Assembly (NCBI GenBank): GCA_041752235.1
Contig: JBGSHM010000029.1
Location: forward strand, 1 to 64,000
Source: SpSt-398 sp041752235
Lineage (GTDB): Bacteria > Bacteroidota > Bacteroidia > Chitinophagales > Chitinophagaceae
DNA length: 64,000 bases
Direction of reading: 5' to 3'
How positions within the stretch are numbered: position 1 is the first letter of the stretch; every line of letters starts with the position of its first letter. This document shows positions 53,914-63,064 of this stretch, one piece after another. A program made the position numbers and the translations under genes. Under the pieces are notes generated by a model that was not told where the DNA came from, ran no database searches, and worked only from the letters and a program-made list of their open reading frames with translations.

Positions 53914-54615
53914 CTATGATTCATGGACAACCAGCCTGAACCCATTTCCATGGATATTCACGATCTCCAACTTTGGATCGTTTCGCAGGTATTTACGAAG
54001 TTTGGCAATATACACATCCATGCTTCGGCCATTGAAGTAGGTATCAGAACCCCAGATTTTTTTAAGCGCCTGATCACGTGGCAGCAGGTCATTGATATGA
54101 TCGGCCAGCATCTTTAGCAGTTCATTCTCCTTGGGAGAGAGGGTCTGCGTGATGCCATCATGCGACAATTCGCGCAGTTTGGGGTTGAAATGATAGGTGG
54201 ACAGGTCGTACTCTTTATTCTCATTTTCTTTATTCACCTCCTCATTACGTTTGAGGATGGCTTTGATCTTGAGTAAAAGAACCTCACTATCAAACGGCTT
54301 GGTGATATAGTCATCGGCACCCAGTTTATATCCCTGGATGATGTCTTCTTTCATGGTTTTGGCACTCAGGAAGAACAGGGGGATATCAGGATCTACATCC
54401 CGGATTTCCTCTGCCAGCGTAAAGCCGTCCATATTAGGCATCATTACGTCGAGCAGGCAGAGATCGAATTTCTCGCGCTGGAAAGCGGCCAATCCAAGAC
54501 GGCCATCACGTTCCAGGGTTACATCATAATCATTCAATTCCAGGTAGTTTTTCAATACGCTGCCTAAGTTCGGATCGTCTTCGCATAACAGGATGCGGGG
54601 TTTTTTTCCTTCCAT
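53914..54615 (-). CDS. Response regulator, RprY-like
   Basis: 233 residues. The receiver domain has E12/D13 and phosphoacceptor D56 in LLDVMMPNMDG. The OmpR-type winged-helix domain has LSPKENELLKMLADHIND, RSMDVYIAKLRKYL and VNIHGNGFRLV, which closely follow RprY regulators of Bacteroidota. The start at 54615 (MEGKKPRILL) was preferred over 54663. No histidine kinase is next to it, so it is an orphan within this window. Confidence 0.92.
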   Translation of the reverse strand: MEGKKPRILLCEDDPNLGSVLKNYLELNDYDVTLERDGRLGLAAFQREKFDLCLLDVMMPNMDGFTLAEEIRDVDPDIPLFFLSAKTMKEDIIQGYKLGADDYITKPFDSEVLLLKIKAILKRNEEVNKENENKEYDLSTYHFNPKLRELSHDGITQTLSPKENELLKMLADHINDLLPRDQALKKIWGSDTYFNGRSMDVYIAKLRKYLRNDPKLEIVNIHGNGFRLVVHES

Positions 54616-54707
54616 GTGCTTGTTTTTTATCGGTTGTACAAATAAAAATAAATCATTTGCCATTATCGCCCATGGGGGTCTAATTTTTTGTTAAGAACTA
54701 TATTTAG

Positions 54708-54731
54708 GTGAATAGTGAATGGTGAATGGTC
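54708..54731. repeat. Short heptamer array before the DUF853 gene
   Basis: GGTGAATAGTGAATGGTGAA-type units of the same 7-base family as at 37077, in the divergent gap between the regulator and the DUF853 gene. Confidence 0.7.
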
Positions 54732-54763
54732 AATTTTCATAACTTTCTCCGCAAACTACGAAC

Positions 54764-56314
54764 ATGGCTGACCAAAGCAAATTTCTGGAAGCAGTACAGT
54801 CTGGATATACCTTCAAAGGGGAGTCTGTGGTCCTGGGAACCGGGATCCTTGGAGGAGAGGCGATTCCGGGAGCTACCGTCAAACTGGCCCTAAAGACCCT
54901 CAACCGGCATGGTTTGATTGCCGGAGCCACCGGAACAGGTAAGACAAAGACCCTGCAGGTGATAACCGAAACCCTGAGCGATGCCAGTATCCCCGTGGTT
55001 TTAATGGATATCAAAGGCGACCTGAGTGGAATTGCCGCTCCCGGAACCATTAACGAAAAGATCACCGAACGTAGTCAGAAGATCGGCATCGAATACAAAC
55101 CAACTGGTTTTCCGGTTGACCTTTTTACCTTAAGTAGTGAGAAAGGGGTAAGGCTTCGTGCTACCGTAAGTGAATTTGGCCCGGTGCTGCTTTCCAAGAT
55201 ATTGGGGTTGAATGATACCCAGGGTGGGTTGGTGGCCATGATATTCAAATATTGCGATGATGCCAAGCTGCCTTTGCTTGACCTGAAGGATTTTATCAAA
55301 GTACTTCAGTTTGTTAGTGATGAAGGAAAAGCGGAATTGGAGAAAACCTATGGAAAGATATCTACAACCTCCACTGGTACCATACTCCGAAAAGTGATCG
55401 AATTGCAACAGCAGGGTGCGGATCTGTTTTTTGGAGAACGGAGTTTTGACGTGGAAGACCTGATGCGCATCAGCGATGATGGCCGTGGAATGGTATCGAT
55501 CATCCGGGTCACGGATCTTCAGGACCGCCCCAAACTCTTCTCCACCTTCATGCTTCAACTCCTGGCGGAACTCTATGCCAATAGTCCGGAAGAAGGCGAC
55601 CTTGAAAAACCCAAACTGGTACTCTTTATAGATGAAGCCCATTTGATCTTTCAGGAGGCAAGCGAAGTATTGTTGCAACAGATCGAAACAGTGATCAAAC
55701 TGATCCGCTCAAAAGGGATCGGCATCTTTTTCTGTACACAGAACCCCATGGATGTGCCTCCGGCCGTATTGGCGCAATTAGGTCTGAAAGTGCAACATGC
55801 ACTACGGGCCTTTACCGCAGCCGACCGCAAAGCCATCAAACAAACGGCAGAGAACTACCCGCTGTCCGATTTCTACAAAACCGAAGAAGCCCTGACCCAA
55901 CTCGGGATCGGAGAGGCGCTCATCACCTCTCTGAATGAAAAAGGTATACCCACACCACTCGTGCATACCTTACTTTGCGCACCCCGAAGCCGAATGGACA
56001 TTCTTTCCGATTTGGAGATCGACAATATCGTTGGCAAATCAAAACTTGCCGTTAAGTACAATACCCCGGTCGATAGTCAAAGCGCCTACGAAATACTCAC
56101 CGAGAAATTAAAAGCGGCCGAAGAAAGAACCAAAGAACTTGAAGCCGATGAACAACGCGAGAAGGAAGATAAAAAGCCCGGTCGGTCGCGCCAGGAAAAA
56201 GGTTTTTTTGATGATCCTGTAGTCAAGAGTATGGCTCGAACAGCTGGCAACACGATAGTACGATCTTTATTAGGTGCATTGGGGATCGGGGGGAGGAGGA
56301 AGAAGCTGTTTTAA
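54764..56314 (+). CDS. HerA-like ATPase, DUF853 (YjgR family)
   Basis: 516 residues of the HerA/FtsK-type P-loop superfamily. Walker A is GATGTGKTKTLQ (about 52-63), VVLMDIKGDLSG is characteristic of DUF853, and Walker B is LVLFIDEAHLIF. A Lys/Glu-rich coiled region (about 445-485) precedes a short C-terminal segment SMARTAGNTIVRSLLGALGIGG. The substrate may be DNA, but the cellular role of YjgR proteins is not settled. Confidence 0.92.
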   Translation: MADQSKFLEAVQSGYTFKGESVVLGTGILGGEAIPGATVKLALKTLNRHGLIAGATGTGKTKTLQVITETLSDASIPVVLMDIKGDLSGIAAPGTINEKITERSQKIGIEYKPTGFPVDLFTLSSEKGVRLRATVSEFGPVLLSKILGLNDTQGGLVAMIFKYCDDAKLPLLDLKDFIKVLQFVSDEGKAELEKTYGKISTTSTGTILRKVIELQQQGADLFFGERSFDVEDLMRISDDGRGMVSIIRVTDLQDRPKLFSTFMLQLLAELYANSPEEGDLEKPKLVLFIDEAHLIFQEASEVLLQQIETVIKLIRSKGIGIFFCTQNPMDVPPAVLAQLGLKVQHALRAFTAADRKAIKQTAENYPLSDFYKTEEALTQLGIGEALITSLNEKGIPTPLVHTLLCAPRSRMDILSDLEIDNIVGKSKLAVKYNTPVDSQSAYEILTEKLKAAEERTKELEADEQREKEDKKPGRSRQEKGFFDDPVVKSMARTAGNTIVRSLLGALGIGGRRKKLF

Positions 56315-56327
56315 ATTTTCGGGAGTC

Positions 56328-56399
56328 GGAAGGCGTGAGACGTGAGGCGTGAGACGTGAGGTGGGAGGCGTGAGACGTGAGGCGTGAATAGTGAATAGT
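56328..56399. repeat. Heptamer array, ten units
   Basis: Strict period 7: GTGAGAC, GTGAGGC, GTGAGAC, GTGAGGT, GGGAGGC, GTGAGAC, GTGAGGC, GTGAATA, GTGAATA, GTGAATT. Unlike other sites there is only one arm. It sits between two convergent genes. Confidence 0.9.
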
Positions 56400-56407
56400 G
56401 AATTGTC

Positions 56408-58330
56408 TCAGTTCCGCAGTCCCAGCGAAACTATCCCATTGCCATCTATTACAACCCGTCCTTCAGCTTGTAAAAATTTCATAATTTCCCAATAACGTTC
56501 TTTTTTAAGATCCCTGAACTTATTCTGCAGGTCTTTCGCTTCAATCCCGCCATTGTGCAATACCATTTTCAGGCGATCAAAGAATATTTGAATATCAGAA
56601 GCAGATAGCGGCTTGACCTTTTTATTTAAACAATTATCGCAAATACCACAATCGTTCATTGCCTTATCGCCAAAATACTCTCCAATGAAACGGCTCCTGC
56701 ATTCGCCGGTAGTGGCAAATCGTTTCATTTCTGCAACACGGTCACGGAAGCGCTTTTCCTGCTTTCGATACCTTTCTGTATCTAATTGCAGAAGATCAGT
56801 CCTTACCCTGTTCCGCAGAAACTGAATCTGGGGTTTATCTTTTTGCGGAGTATAGACTATGATCCCATATCGGTGCAAAGTTGCCAGATCACGGATGATC
56901 TCTTTCACATCTTGTTTCAAAAGTTTGACCAATAGGAATTCGGAGATATTCACCGGGTAACTCCAGATTCCTTCGTAACTCCGCAACAGAGTTTTGACCA
57001 ATGGCTCAAGTTCCGGATGGTCATCCTCAAATTGATAAATGGATTCCTTGCTACAAATGAATTGGATGGTGGATGGTTTAAATACCTGCTCATTAAAGGA
57101 AAGCCAATCATCCTGCTCAAGTACACCAAGTGCCGGCATAACTTTGCGGGCGTGGAGATCAAATTTTTTTATCAGATCATTTATATCAAAATCAAAGGTC
57201 TGACCCTCTCCGCCTCCCGAAGGCATTTGAAAATAATTACCTACTGATTCATAGACTTTTCGAATCTCGTCAAATGACGGATAGCGAAGATCGGCTTGTT
57301 CATCCAAGGCCTTGATAGATTGATCATCGTGGAGCAATACGGCATAGGCTTTTTTCCCATCCCGGCCTGCACGACCTGCTTCCTGATAGTAATTTTCCAG
57401 ACATTCAGGGATGTCGGTATGTACCACCACGCGAACGTCGGGCTTATCGATGCCCATACCAAAAGCATTGGTACAAGCCATAACACGTATTTCGTTCCGG
57501 ATCCAGGCTTCCTGTTTTCTTCCACGCTCTTCACCTGAAAGACCTGCATGATAGTGGTCTGCCGAAATACCCCACTGTTTCAATTGTTCACTTATTTCCT
57601 GTGTGGCTTTCCGGCTTCGGCAATAAACAATTCCTGTTCCAGGCACTTTCTCCAATATTTCGCGGAGTTTGGGCATCCTGGCTTCAACTTTGAAAAGACT
57701 GTAGGAGAGATTGGGTCTTTCAAAGGATTGGCGAAAAATGGTTTCTTTTTGAAAACCCAGGTACTGGCAAATATCTTTTTGTACTTCTTCTGTGGCGGAA
57801 GCCGTCAGCGCCAGAACAGGCACATCGGGTAACTCTTCTCTTAATTGGGTTATACGCAGGTAGGGAGGACGGAAATCATAGCCCCATTGCGAAATACAAT
57901 GTGCTTCATCCACCGCGATCAGGGAGATGGGTAGGCTGGGTAAGTATTCTTTGAATAAACGTGTTTCCAATCGTTCCGGGGAAACATACAAGAATTTACA
58001 ATTGCTTTCGCCAGCGGTGCGTAAAACCTGTTCGGTTTCTTTTCGGCTCATACCCGAAAAAATTGCATAGGCAGTGATGCCTTTTTTTCGCAGGTTCTCT
58101 ACCTGATCCTTCATCAGGGCAATAAGTGGTGATATGACCAGGCAGAGTCCTGGTTGCGCCATCGCCGGCACCTGATAACACAATGATTTTCCTCCACCCG
58201 TAGGCATTAGCGCAAGTGTATCCTTTCCCTCCAATACAGAAAGAATGATGTCTTCCTGTAAAGGGCGGAATTTATCGTATCCCCAGTGTTGTTTGAGGAC
58301 GGCATGTATGGTTGGCTGTACTTTGGTCAT
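56408..58330 (-). CDS. recQ: ATP-dependent DNA helicase RecQ
   Basis: 640 residues. A 3'-5' superfamily 2 helicase for recombination and repair. Walker A is LMPTGGGKSLCYQVPA, the DEAH box is VDEAHCISQWGYDFRPPYL, motif VI is QEAGRAGRDG, and the zinc site is in CRSRF / CGICDNC. The C terminus is a winged-helix-like segment and there is no clear HRDC domain, so this is a shorter RecQ type. Its ATG overlaps the stop of the copper ATPase gene by one base (TAATG), so translation is coupled. Confidence 0.95.
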   Translation of the reverse strand: MTKVQPTIHAVLKQHWGYDKFRPLQEDIILSVLEGKDTLALMPTGGGKSLCYQVPAMAQPGLCLVISPLIALMKDQVENLRKKGITAYAIFSGMSRKETEQVLRTAGESNCKFLYVSPERLETRLFKEYLPSLPISLIAVDEAHCISQWGYDFRPPYLRITQLREELPDVPVLALTASATEEVQKDICQYLGFQKETIFRQSFERPNLSYSLFKVEARMPKLREILEKVPGTGIVYCRSRKATQEISEQLKQWGISADHYHAGLSGEERGRKQEAWIRNEIRVMACTNAFGMGIDKPDVRVVVHTDIPECLENYYQEAGRAGRDGKKAYAVLLHDDQSIKALDEQADLRYPSFDEIRKVYESVGNYFQMPSGGGEGQTFDFDINDLIKKFDLHARKVMPALGVLEQDDWLSFNEQVFKPSTIQFICSKESIYQFEDDHPELEPLVKTLLRSYEGIWSYPVNISEFLLVKLLKQDVKEIIRDLATLHRYGIIVYTPQKDKPQIQFLRNRVRTDLLQLDTERYRKQEKRFRDRVAEMKRFATTGECRSRFIGEYFGDKAMNDCGICDNCLNKKVKPLSASDIQIFFDRLKMVLHNGGIEAKDLQNKFRDLKKERYWEIMKFLQAEGRVVIDGNGIVSLGLRN

Positions 58331-60441
58331 TAAACGACTTTCTTCACAAATAAACGACCCGAATTAATCGCTAACACGACATCACTCAAGCCCATCACCA
58401 AGGCACCAAAGGTAGGGGTAAGAAATCCGAGTGCCGCAACGGGGATAGCGACAATATTATAGGCAAAGGCCCAGAAAAGATTTTCTTTAATGGTGATATA
58501 GGTGTGTTTACCCAATCCCAGGGCCATCGGTAAATTGCGCAGGCCTTTATTCATGAGTACGACATGCGCACTTTCTACGGCTATCTGTGAAGCTTCACTC
58601 AATGATACACCGATGGTTGCTTTTGCCAGCGCCGGTGCATCATTGATACCATCCCCAACCATGGCTGTAGGGATCGCTGCGTTCAATGCCTCGATCTTAT
58701 CCAGTTTCTGCTGCGGCGTTTGTTCGGCGATCACGGTCTTAATGCCAAGTTGTTTGGCCAACGCTTCACATTTCTCTTTTTTATCTCCGCTTAATAGGAT
58801 CGTAGGAATATTTTTTCGTTCGAAAAATTGTATTACTTCTTTGGCCTCCGGTCTTACTTCATCTTCCACATCGACCCAACCAATCAATTCATTGTCGCGG
58901 GTGATGAAAACATTATGCTGACCTGTTTCCTGTCCGGCGGGCACCACTTTGTACGAACCGGCCCAATATACCTTTCCCTCTTTATCCGTCGCTTTCATTC
59001 CATACCCTTTTACCTCTTCGATCTTTGCCCAATTGATCGGACCGGCCGATTTCCAAGTTTCGGTAATGGATCTGGCGATGGGATGGTTGGAGAATTTCTC
59101 AAGCGAATAAACAAGTCGTTGGAATTCCTTTTCCTCCAGGGTAGAATGAAATCCGGATATCTTGAATTTGCCCGTGGTTAAGGTGCCTGTTTTATCAAAG
59201 ACCACTTGTTTGATCTCGCGGAAGGTTTCAAGACTTGTTGCATTGCGAAAAAGGATCCCGTTTTTCGCGGCACGGCCCATCCCCACCGCAATGGCAGCAG
59301 GTGTAGCAAGTCCCATCGCACATGGACAGGCTATCACCATCACGGCAATACTCCGCATCAGGGCAGGCGTGAATGCGTCGAGAATGAACCAGTTCACCAC
59401 CAATGTGGCCAGGGCGATCACCAATACGGTGGGAATAAATATGGCACTTATCTTATCGGCCAATTTTTGCACGGGTGGTTTCTCCCCCTGCGCTTTTCTG
59501 ACCATATTTATAATACCCGATAGCACCGTGTCTTGTCCAATAGCAGTAACCTGTGCTTTTACGGTGCCATCTGTCAGATAGCTTCCGCCGATCAGGGTGT
59601 CCTTCTTGAATTTATGTACAGGTGTACTTTCTCCGGTGATGATCGCTTCATTGGCATGGGCCTCTCCACTCAGAATTTTACAGTCAATCGGCACCTGTTC
59701 TCCGTTTTTTATCAGGATAAGATCACCCACATGCAAATGTGTGTTCTCCACCGGGAAGATCTGTTCCTGGTGCTGGTCATCAAAAGCGATCATATTGGCC
59801 ATCACCTTTTGCGATTTGGCCAATTTGTTCAACTCACGCTGGGTGGAAGAGATCGAAGCATCTTCCAAATAATTACCCAGAAATACGAGGGTGATGATCG
59901 TAGCCGTGGTTTCATAGAACATATACTGCTCGGCCTGGCCGGACAGGGTGCCATATAAACTGTAAATAAACGCGGCACTTGAACCCATGGTGATCAGAAC
60001 ATTCATATTGGGCATGCCATTGCGAAGGCTCTTATAGGCGCTTTTTCCAAAAAAGCTCATCCCCACGAGATAAACAGGAAAGCTTAGCGAGAGTTGTACC
60101 CATGGATTCATCAGCCAGTGGATATGAAGCCCCGGGATCATGTGGAGCATCAAGATGGCCGTAAAAGGAAGGCAAAACCAAAACCGTTGCAGGTGGGTGG
60201 AAAGGAAAGGTTTCTTTTTTGTTTCGGTCACAGGTTCCAATCTGTCTGCAACCGAATAACCCAGACCCGTGATTCCGTTGGAGATTTTCTCGCGTGAATA
60301 CCCTTCCTCCGCTTCAAAGATCACATCACCCGTGGCAAAATTGACCTTTATATTCTTCATGCCCTGTTTTTCCAGGTACTTGTGAATGTTGATCGCACAG
60401 GTGTTGCAATCCATCCCTTCTACTTTCCATTCCTGTACCAT
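58330..60441 (-). CDS. copA: Copper-translocating P-type ATPase
   Basis: 703-residue P1B-type ATPase that exports monovalent copper. One N-terminal heavy-metal domain has GMDCNTC (9-15). The membrane metal site is CPCAMGLATP, the phosphorylated Asp is in DKTGTLTTG, and HP is in SNHPIARSI. The last helices have AFAYNIVAIP and MGLSDVVLAIN, where classical CopA has MxxSS. Copper is the best call; the MxxSD form is a variation. It is coupled with recQ by a TAATG overlap, an unusual partner. Confidence 0.9.
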   Translation of the reverse strand: MVQEWKVEGMDCNTCAINIHKYLEKQGMKNIKVNFATGDVIFEAEEGYSREKISNGITGLGYSVADRLEPVTETKKKPFLSTHLQRFWFCLPFTAILMLHMIPGLHIHWLMNPWVQLSLSFPVYLVGMSFFGKSAYKSLRNGMPNMNVLITMGSSAAFIYSLYGTLSGQAEQYMFYETTATIITLVFLGNYLEDASISSTQRELNKLAKSQKVMANMIAFDDQHQEQIFPVENTHLHVGDLILIKNGEQVPIDCKILSGEAHANEAIITGESTPVHKFKKDTLIGGSYLTDGTVKAQVTAIGQDTVLSGIINMVRKAQGEKPPVQKLADKISAIFIPTVLVIALATLVVNWFILDAFTPALMRSIAVMVIACPCAMGLATPAAIAVGMGRAAKNGILFRNATSLETFREIKQVVFDKTGTLTTGKFKISGFHSTLEEKEFQRLVYSLEKFSNHPIARSITETWKSAGPINWAKIEEVKGYGMKATDKEGKVYWAGSYKVVPAGQETGQHNVFITRDNELIGWVDVEDEVRPEAKEVIQFFERKNIPTILLSGDKKEKCEALAKQLGIKTVIAEQTPQQKLDKIEALNAAIPTAMVGDGINDAPALAKATIGVSLSEASQIAVESAHVVLMNKGLRNLPMALGLGKHTYITIKENLFWAFAYNIVAIPVAALGFLTPTFGALVMGLSDVVLAINSGRLFVKKVV

Positions 60442-60464
60442 GATTTATATGATTTAAGGATTAA

Positions 60465-60560
60465 CGGATTGGATTCATTGGATTTACCGGATTAAATAAT
60501 CCTGTTCATCTTAAAATCCCTTGCATCCTGGTCTTTGTTGCATTTTCTGTTGCAAATTTA
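60465..60560. repeat. GGATT-rich imperfect repeat before copA and tsaE
   Basis: GGATTAACGGATTGGATTCATTGGATTTACCGGATT-like sequence (split units GGATTAAC, GGATTGGATT, GGATTTACC) faces AATCCTG, AAAATCCC and GCATCCTG motifs. It is an irregular inverted repeat in the divergent gap; the period is less regular than in the heptamer arrays. Confidence 0.5.
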
Positions 60561-60641
60561 CGCCATCTCAACCCATTTGCCAATTCATACTAACCCTATC
60601 TTCTACACAAGGTTGCAATTACAAAAATATATTTTTGCAAA

Positions 60642-61052
60642 ATGGAGATCCTGTTTACGTTGGAAGAGATCGGTTCGGTGGCGACCAGGCTTTTGCCCCT
60701 GATCAAAGGGAAAGTGGTGGCTTTACACGGAGAAATGGGAGCCGGGAAAACAACCCTCGTACATGCCCTGGGGGAGGTGATGGGTATCCGCGAGGTGGTC
60801 AGCAGTCCCACCTTTTCGATCATCAATGAATATGGATGGGAGGGGGGACCTGTTTTTCATATCGATCTATACCGGTTAAAGGATGAGGAAGAGGCCATTC
60901 AGGCGGGGGTAGAGGATTGCCTTTACAGCGGTGCCACCTGTTTGGTGGAGTGGCCAGACCGGGCGCCGGGTTTATTTCCACCCGAGACCCTCCATCTTTT
61001 TCTGGAGGTGGTAAACACCCAGGCCAGAAAGCTGCGTATAGCCGGGAATTGA
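60642..61052 (+). CDS. tsaE: tRNA t6A biosynthesis ATPase TsaE
   Basis: 136 residues. TsaE is the ATPase partner of TsaB/TsaD in making threonylcarbamoyl-adenosine at position 37 of tRNAs. Walker A is GEMGAGKTTLVHALG (about 33-47), followed by SSPTFSIINEY and HIDLYRLKDEEE, then CLVEWPDRAPG. All are diagnostic and the length is normal. A -7-like TATTTTTG ends only 4 bases before the ATG, so the transcript may be leaderless. Confidence 0.95.
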   Translation: MEILFTLEEIGSVATRLLPLIKGKVVALHGEMGAGKTTLVHALGEVMGIREVVSSPTFSIINEYGWEGGPVFHIDLYRLKDEEEAIQAGVEDCLYSGATCLVEWPDRAPGLFPPETLHLFLEVVNTQARKLRIAGN

Positions 61053-61092
61053 TTATTTTTATCATCCGCCCATCCACGGGACCTTAACCAAC

Positions 61093-62307
61093 ATGAGCCA
61101 GCAAAAACCCCGGATCAGCACCTCCTTCAGTTATGAAACCCTGGAGGAAACCTTGGACATAAAGCCCAAAGGGGCTTCCATGCATATCGGTATCCCTCGT
61201 GAGATCGCTTTTCAGGAGAACCGGATCGCCCTGACCCCCGATGCAGTCAGCGTATTGGTCAGCAATGGCCATGAGGTTATGATCGAGCATAATGCCGGCG
61301 AAGCTTCGCATTTCCGCGATAAGGATTACAGTGAGGCCGGTGCGCGGATCGTTTATGAGCGGGCCGAGGTTTTCAAGGCGCCCATTCTGGTGAAAAGTGC
61401 TCCGGTGATCGAGGAGGACCTGCCTTTACTTCAACTCAATCAGGTGATCATTTCCCCGATCCATCTTTCCGTTTTAAAAGCCGATCTGTTGGAGAAGATG
61501 ATGGAGAAACGGATCACAGGTGTTTCCTTTGAAAATTTAAAAGACGATAGCGGTACTTACCCCATTGTGCGAAGCATGAGTGAGATCGCCGGAAGTGCGG
61601 TGATGTTGATCGCCGGCCAGTACCTCAGTTCTGCCAACCATGGCAAAGGGGTATTATTGGGGGGTATCTCGGGTATTGCGCCAACCAAGGTCATCATTAT
61701 TGGGGCCGGGATCGTTGGCGAATACGCCGCGCGAGCTGCCCTGGCATTGGGTGCCTCGGTGAAAGTGTTTGATAACAGTGTATATCGGTTGAAACGTTTG
61801 CAAAATAATGTTGGCCATCGGCTATGGACCTCGGTGATCGAACCGCGGATGTTGGCCAAACAACTCAAGACCTGCGAGGTAGCCGTGGGTGCGTTGGCGA
61901 GTGAAACAGGACGCACACCTATGGTGGTCACTGAAGAAATGGTGAGCAATATGCGCCCGGGTAGTGTCATCATTGATGTGAGTATCGACCGGGGTGGTTG
62001 TTTTGAGACCTCAGAGATCACCAGCCATGGTCATCCCGTGTTCTTAAAATATGGAGTCATTCACTATTGTGTGCCCAATATACCTTCCGGTTTTTCCCGA
62101 ACGGCTTCCCAGGCCATCAGCAATGTATTAATGCCCTTATTCATGGAAGCAGGAGAAGAAGGAGGATTTGAAAAATTGATCTGGCACCAGGTACATCTCC
62201 GCAGCGGGATCTATCTCTTCAAAGGACATCTAACCAATTTTCATTTGAGTGAGCGTTTTGGGATCAAGTTTACAGATTTGAATTTATTGATCGCGAGTCA
62301 AAGGTAG
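61093..62307 (+). CDS. ald: Alanine dehydrogenase
   Basis: 404 residues, NAD-dependent, interconverting L-alanine and pyruvate plus ammonia. Motifs: IGIPREIAFQENRIALTP (about 34-50), EHNAGEASHFRDKDY, the Rossmann GAGIVGEYAARAALALGASVKVFD and VIDVSIDRGGCFETS. An N-terminal extension of about 30 residues, usual in Bacteroidota, precedes the catalytic domain. It is 40 bases downstream of tsaE and probably shares its transcript. Confidence 0.93.
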   Translation: MSQQKPRISTSFSYETLEETLDIKPKGASMHIGIPREIAFQENRIALTPDAVSVLVSNGHEVMIEHNAGEASHFRDKDYSEAGARIVYERAEVFKAPILVKSAPVIEEDLPLLQLNQVIISPIHLSVLKADLLEKMMEKRITGVSFENLKDDSGTYPIVRSMSEIAGSAVMLIAGQYLSSANHGKGVLLGGISGIAPTKVIIIGAGIVGEYAARAALALGASVKVFDNSVYRLKRLQNNVGHRLWTSVIEPRMLAKQLKTCEVAVGALASETGRTPMVVTEEMVSNMRPGSVIIDVSIDRGGCFETSEITSHGHPVFLKYGVIHYCVPNIPSGFSRTASQAISNVLMPLFMEAGEEGGFEKLIWHQVHLRSGIYLFKGHLTNFHLSERFGIKFTDLNLLIASQR

Positions 62308-62308
62308 G

Positions 62309-62380
62309 TTTACCGCCAAGTCGCAAAGACGCCAGGATTTCCTAGCGTCACTTCGCGTCATCGCGTCCTGGCGGTTAAAC
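62309..62380. repeat. Dispersed palindrome family A, copy 11
   Basis: TTTACCGCCAAGTCGCAAAG on the left, GTCCTGGCGGTTAAAC on the right. It fills the gap between the convergent alanine dehydrogenase and ABC ATPase genes. Confidence 0.9.
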
Positions 62381-63064
62381 CTTGTAATCCAAAATGGATA
62401 CCCGTTCAGTACAAAACCCAAATTCCACTTCATCATTACTACTCACCACTACCAACCTGTCGCTGGTCAATTCCGCAATCAGTTGTTGATAAAGGCTGAT
62501 ACCTCCGGCATCGAGGTTGGTACAGGGTTCATCCAATAATAAAATCGGTACATCTGAGTAGAAAGCCTGGGCGAGTTTGATGCGTTGTTTCATGCCGCTG
62601 GAGAAAAATCGGATCTGTTTATCGGCCGCTTTTTCCAGACCCACCCGTTCCAGTATTGCCGGGATTGAAATGTCTTTGACAAAGGGTTTAAATACCTGGT
62701 GAAATGTAAGAAATTCCAAGGCGGTCATTTCTTCAATGACTTCAAGGTAGGGGGCAGCGATGGAGATGAGGTCGGGGGTCGGAGGTCGGGAGTCCGGAGT
62801 CGAAGGTCGGAGGTCGGAGGTTTCTCTCCGAACCCCGGACCCTGGACTTCCGACTTCGGACTCCCTACCCCCGTCTTCGGACCAACTAATTCTTCCTTCA
62901 TTCACGTCAACGGCTCCACTGATCACCTGCAGCAAGGTGCTTTTCCCGGAGCCATTCGGCCCGGTGATGGCGTAACTTTTCCCTTGTTCAAATGTGTAAT
63001 GGAGGTGGCGAAATATCCAATCGCGGTTATACCGTTTCCCTGCGTCAGTCAACGATACTTTCAT
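62375..63064 (-). CDS. ABC ATPase with repeat-encoded insert
   Basis: 229 residues. Walker A is GPNGSGKST (35-43), the signature FFSSGMKQRIKLA, and Walker B ILLLDEPCTNLD. Between RISWS (58-62) and LISIAAPYLEV (99-109) lies a 36-residue low-complexity insert (63-98; Pro, Ser, Arg, Asp, Gly) encoded wholly by an inverted heptamer array. No permease is next to it. The start at 63064 (MKVSLTDAG) was preferred over 63145; it overlaps the end of lpxA by 20 bases. Transport substrate unknown. Confidence 0.88.
   Translation of the reverse strand: MKVSLTDAGKRYNRDWIFRHLHYTFEQGKSYAITGPNGSGKSTLLQVISGAVDVNEGRISWSEDGGRESEVGSPGSGVRRETSDLRPSTPDSRPPTPDLISIAAPYLEVIEEMTALEFLTFHQVFKPFVKDISIPAILERVGLEKAADKQIRFFSSGMKQRIKLAQAFYSDVPILLLDEPCTNLDAGGISLYQQLIAELTSDRLVVVSSNDEVEFGFCTERVSILDYKV
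62770..62876. repeat. Inverted heptamer arrays inside the ABC ATPase gene
   Basis: Seven period-7 units of the GGTCGGA type (62770-62818) and facing complementary units of the TCCGACC type (about 62828-62883) form a hairpin with a loop of about 9 bases. The insert length is a multiple of three and the frame stays open. Confidence 0.92.
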
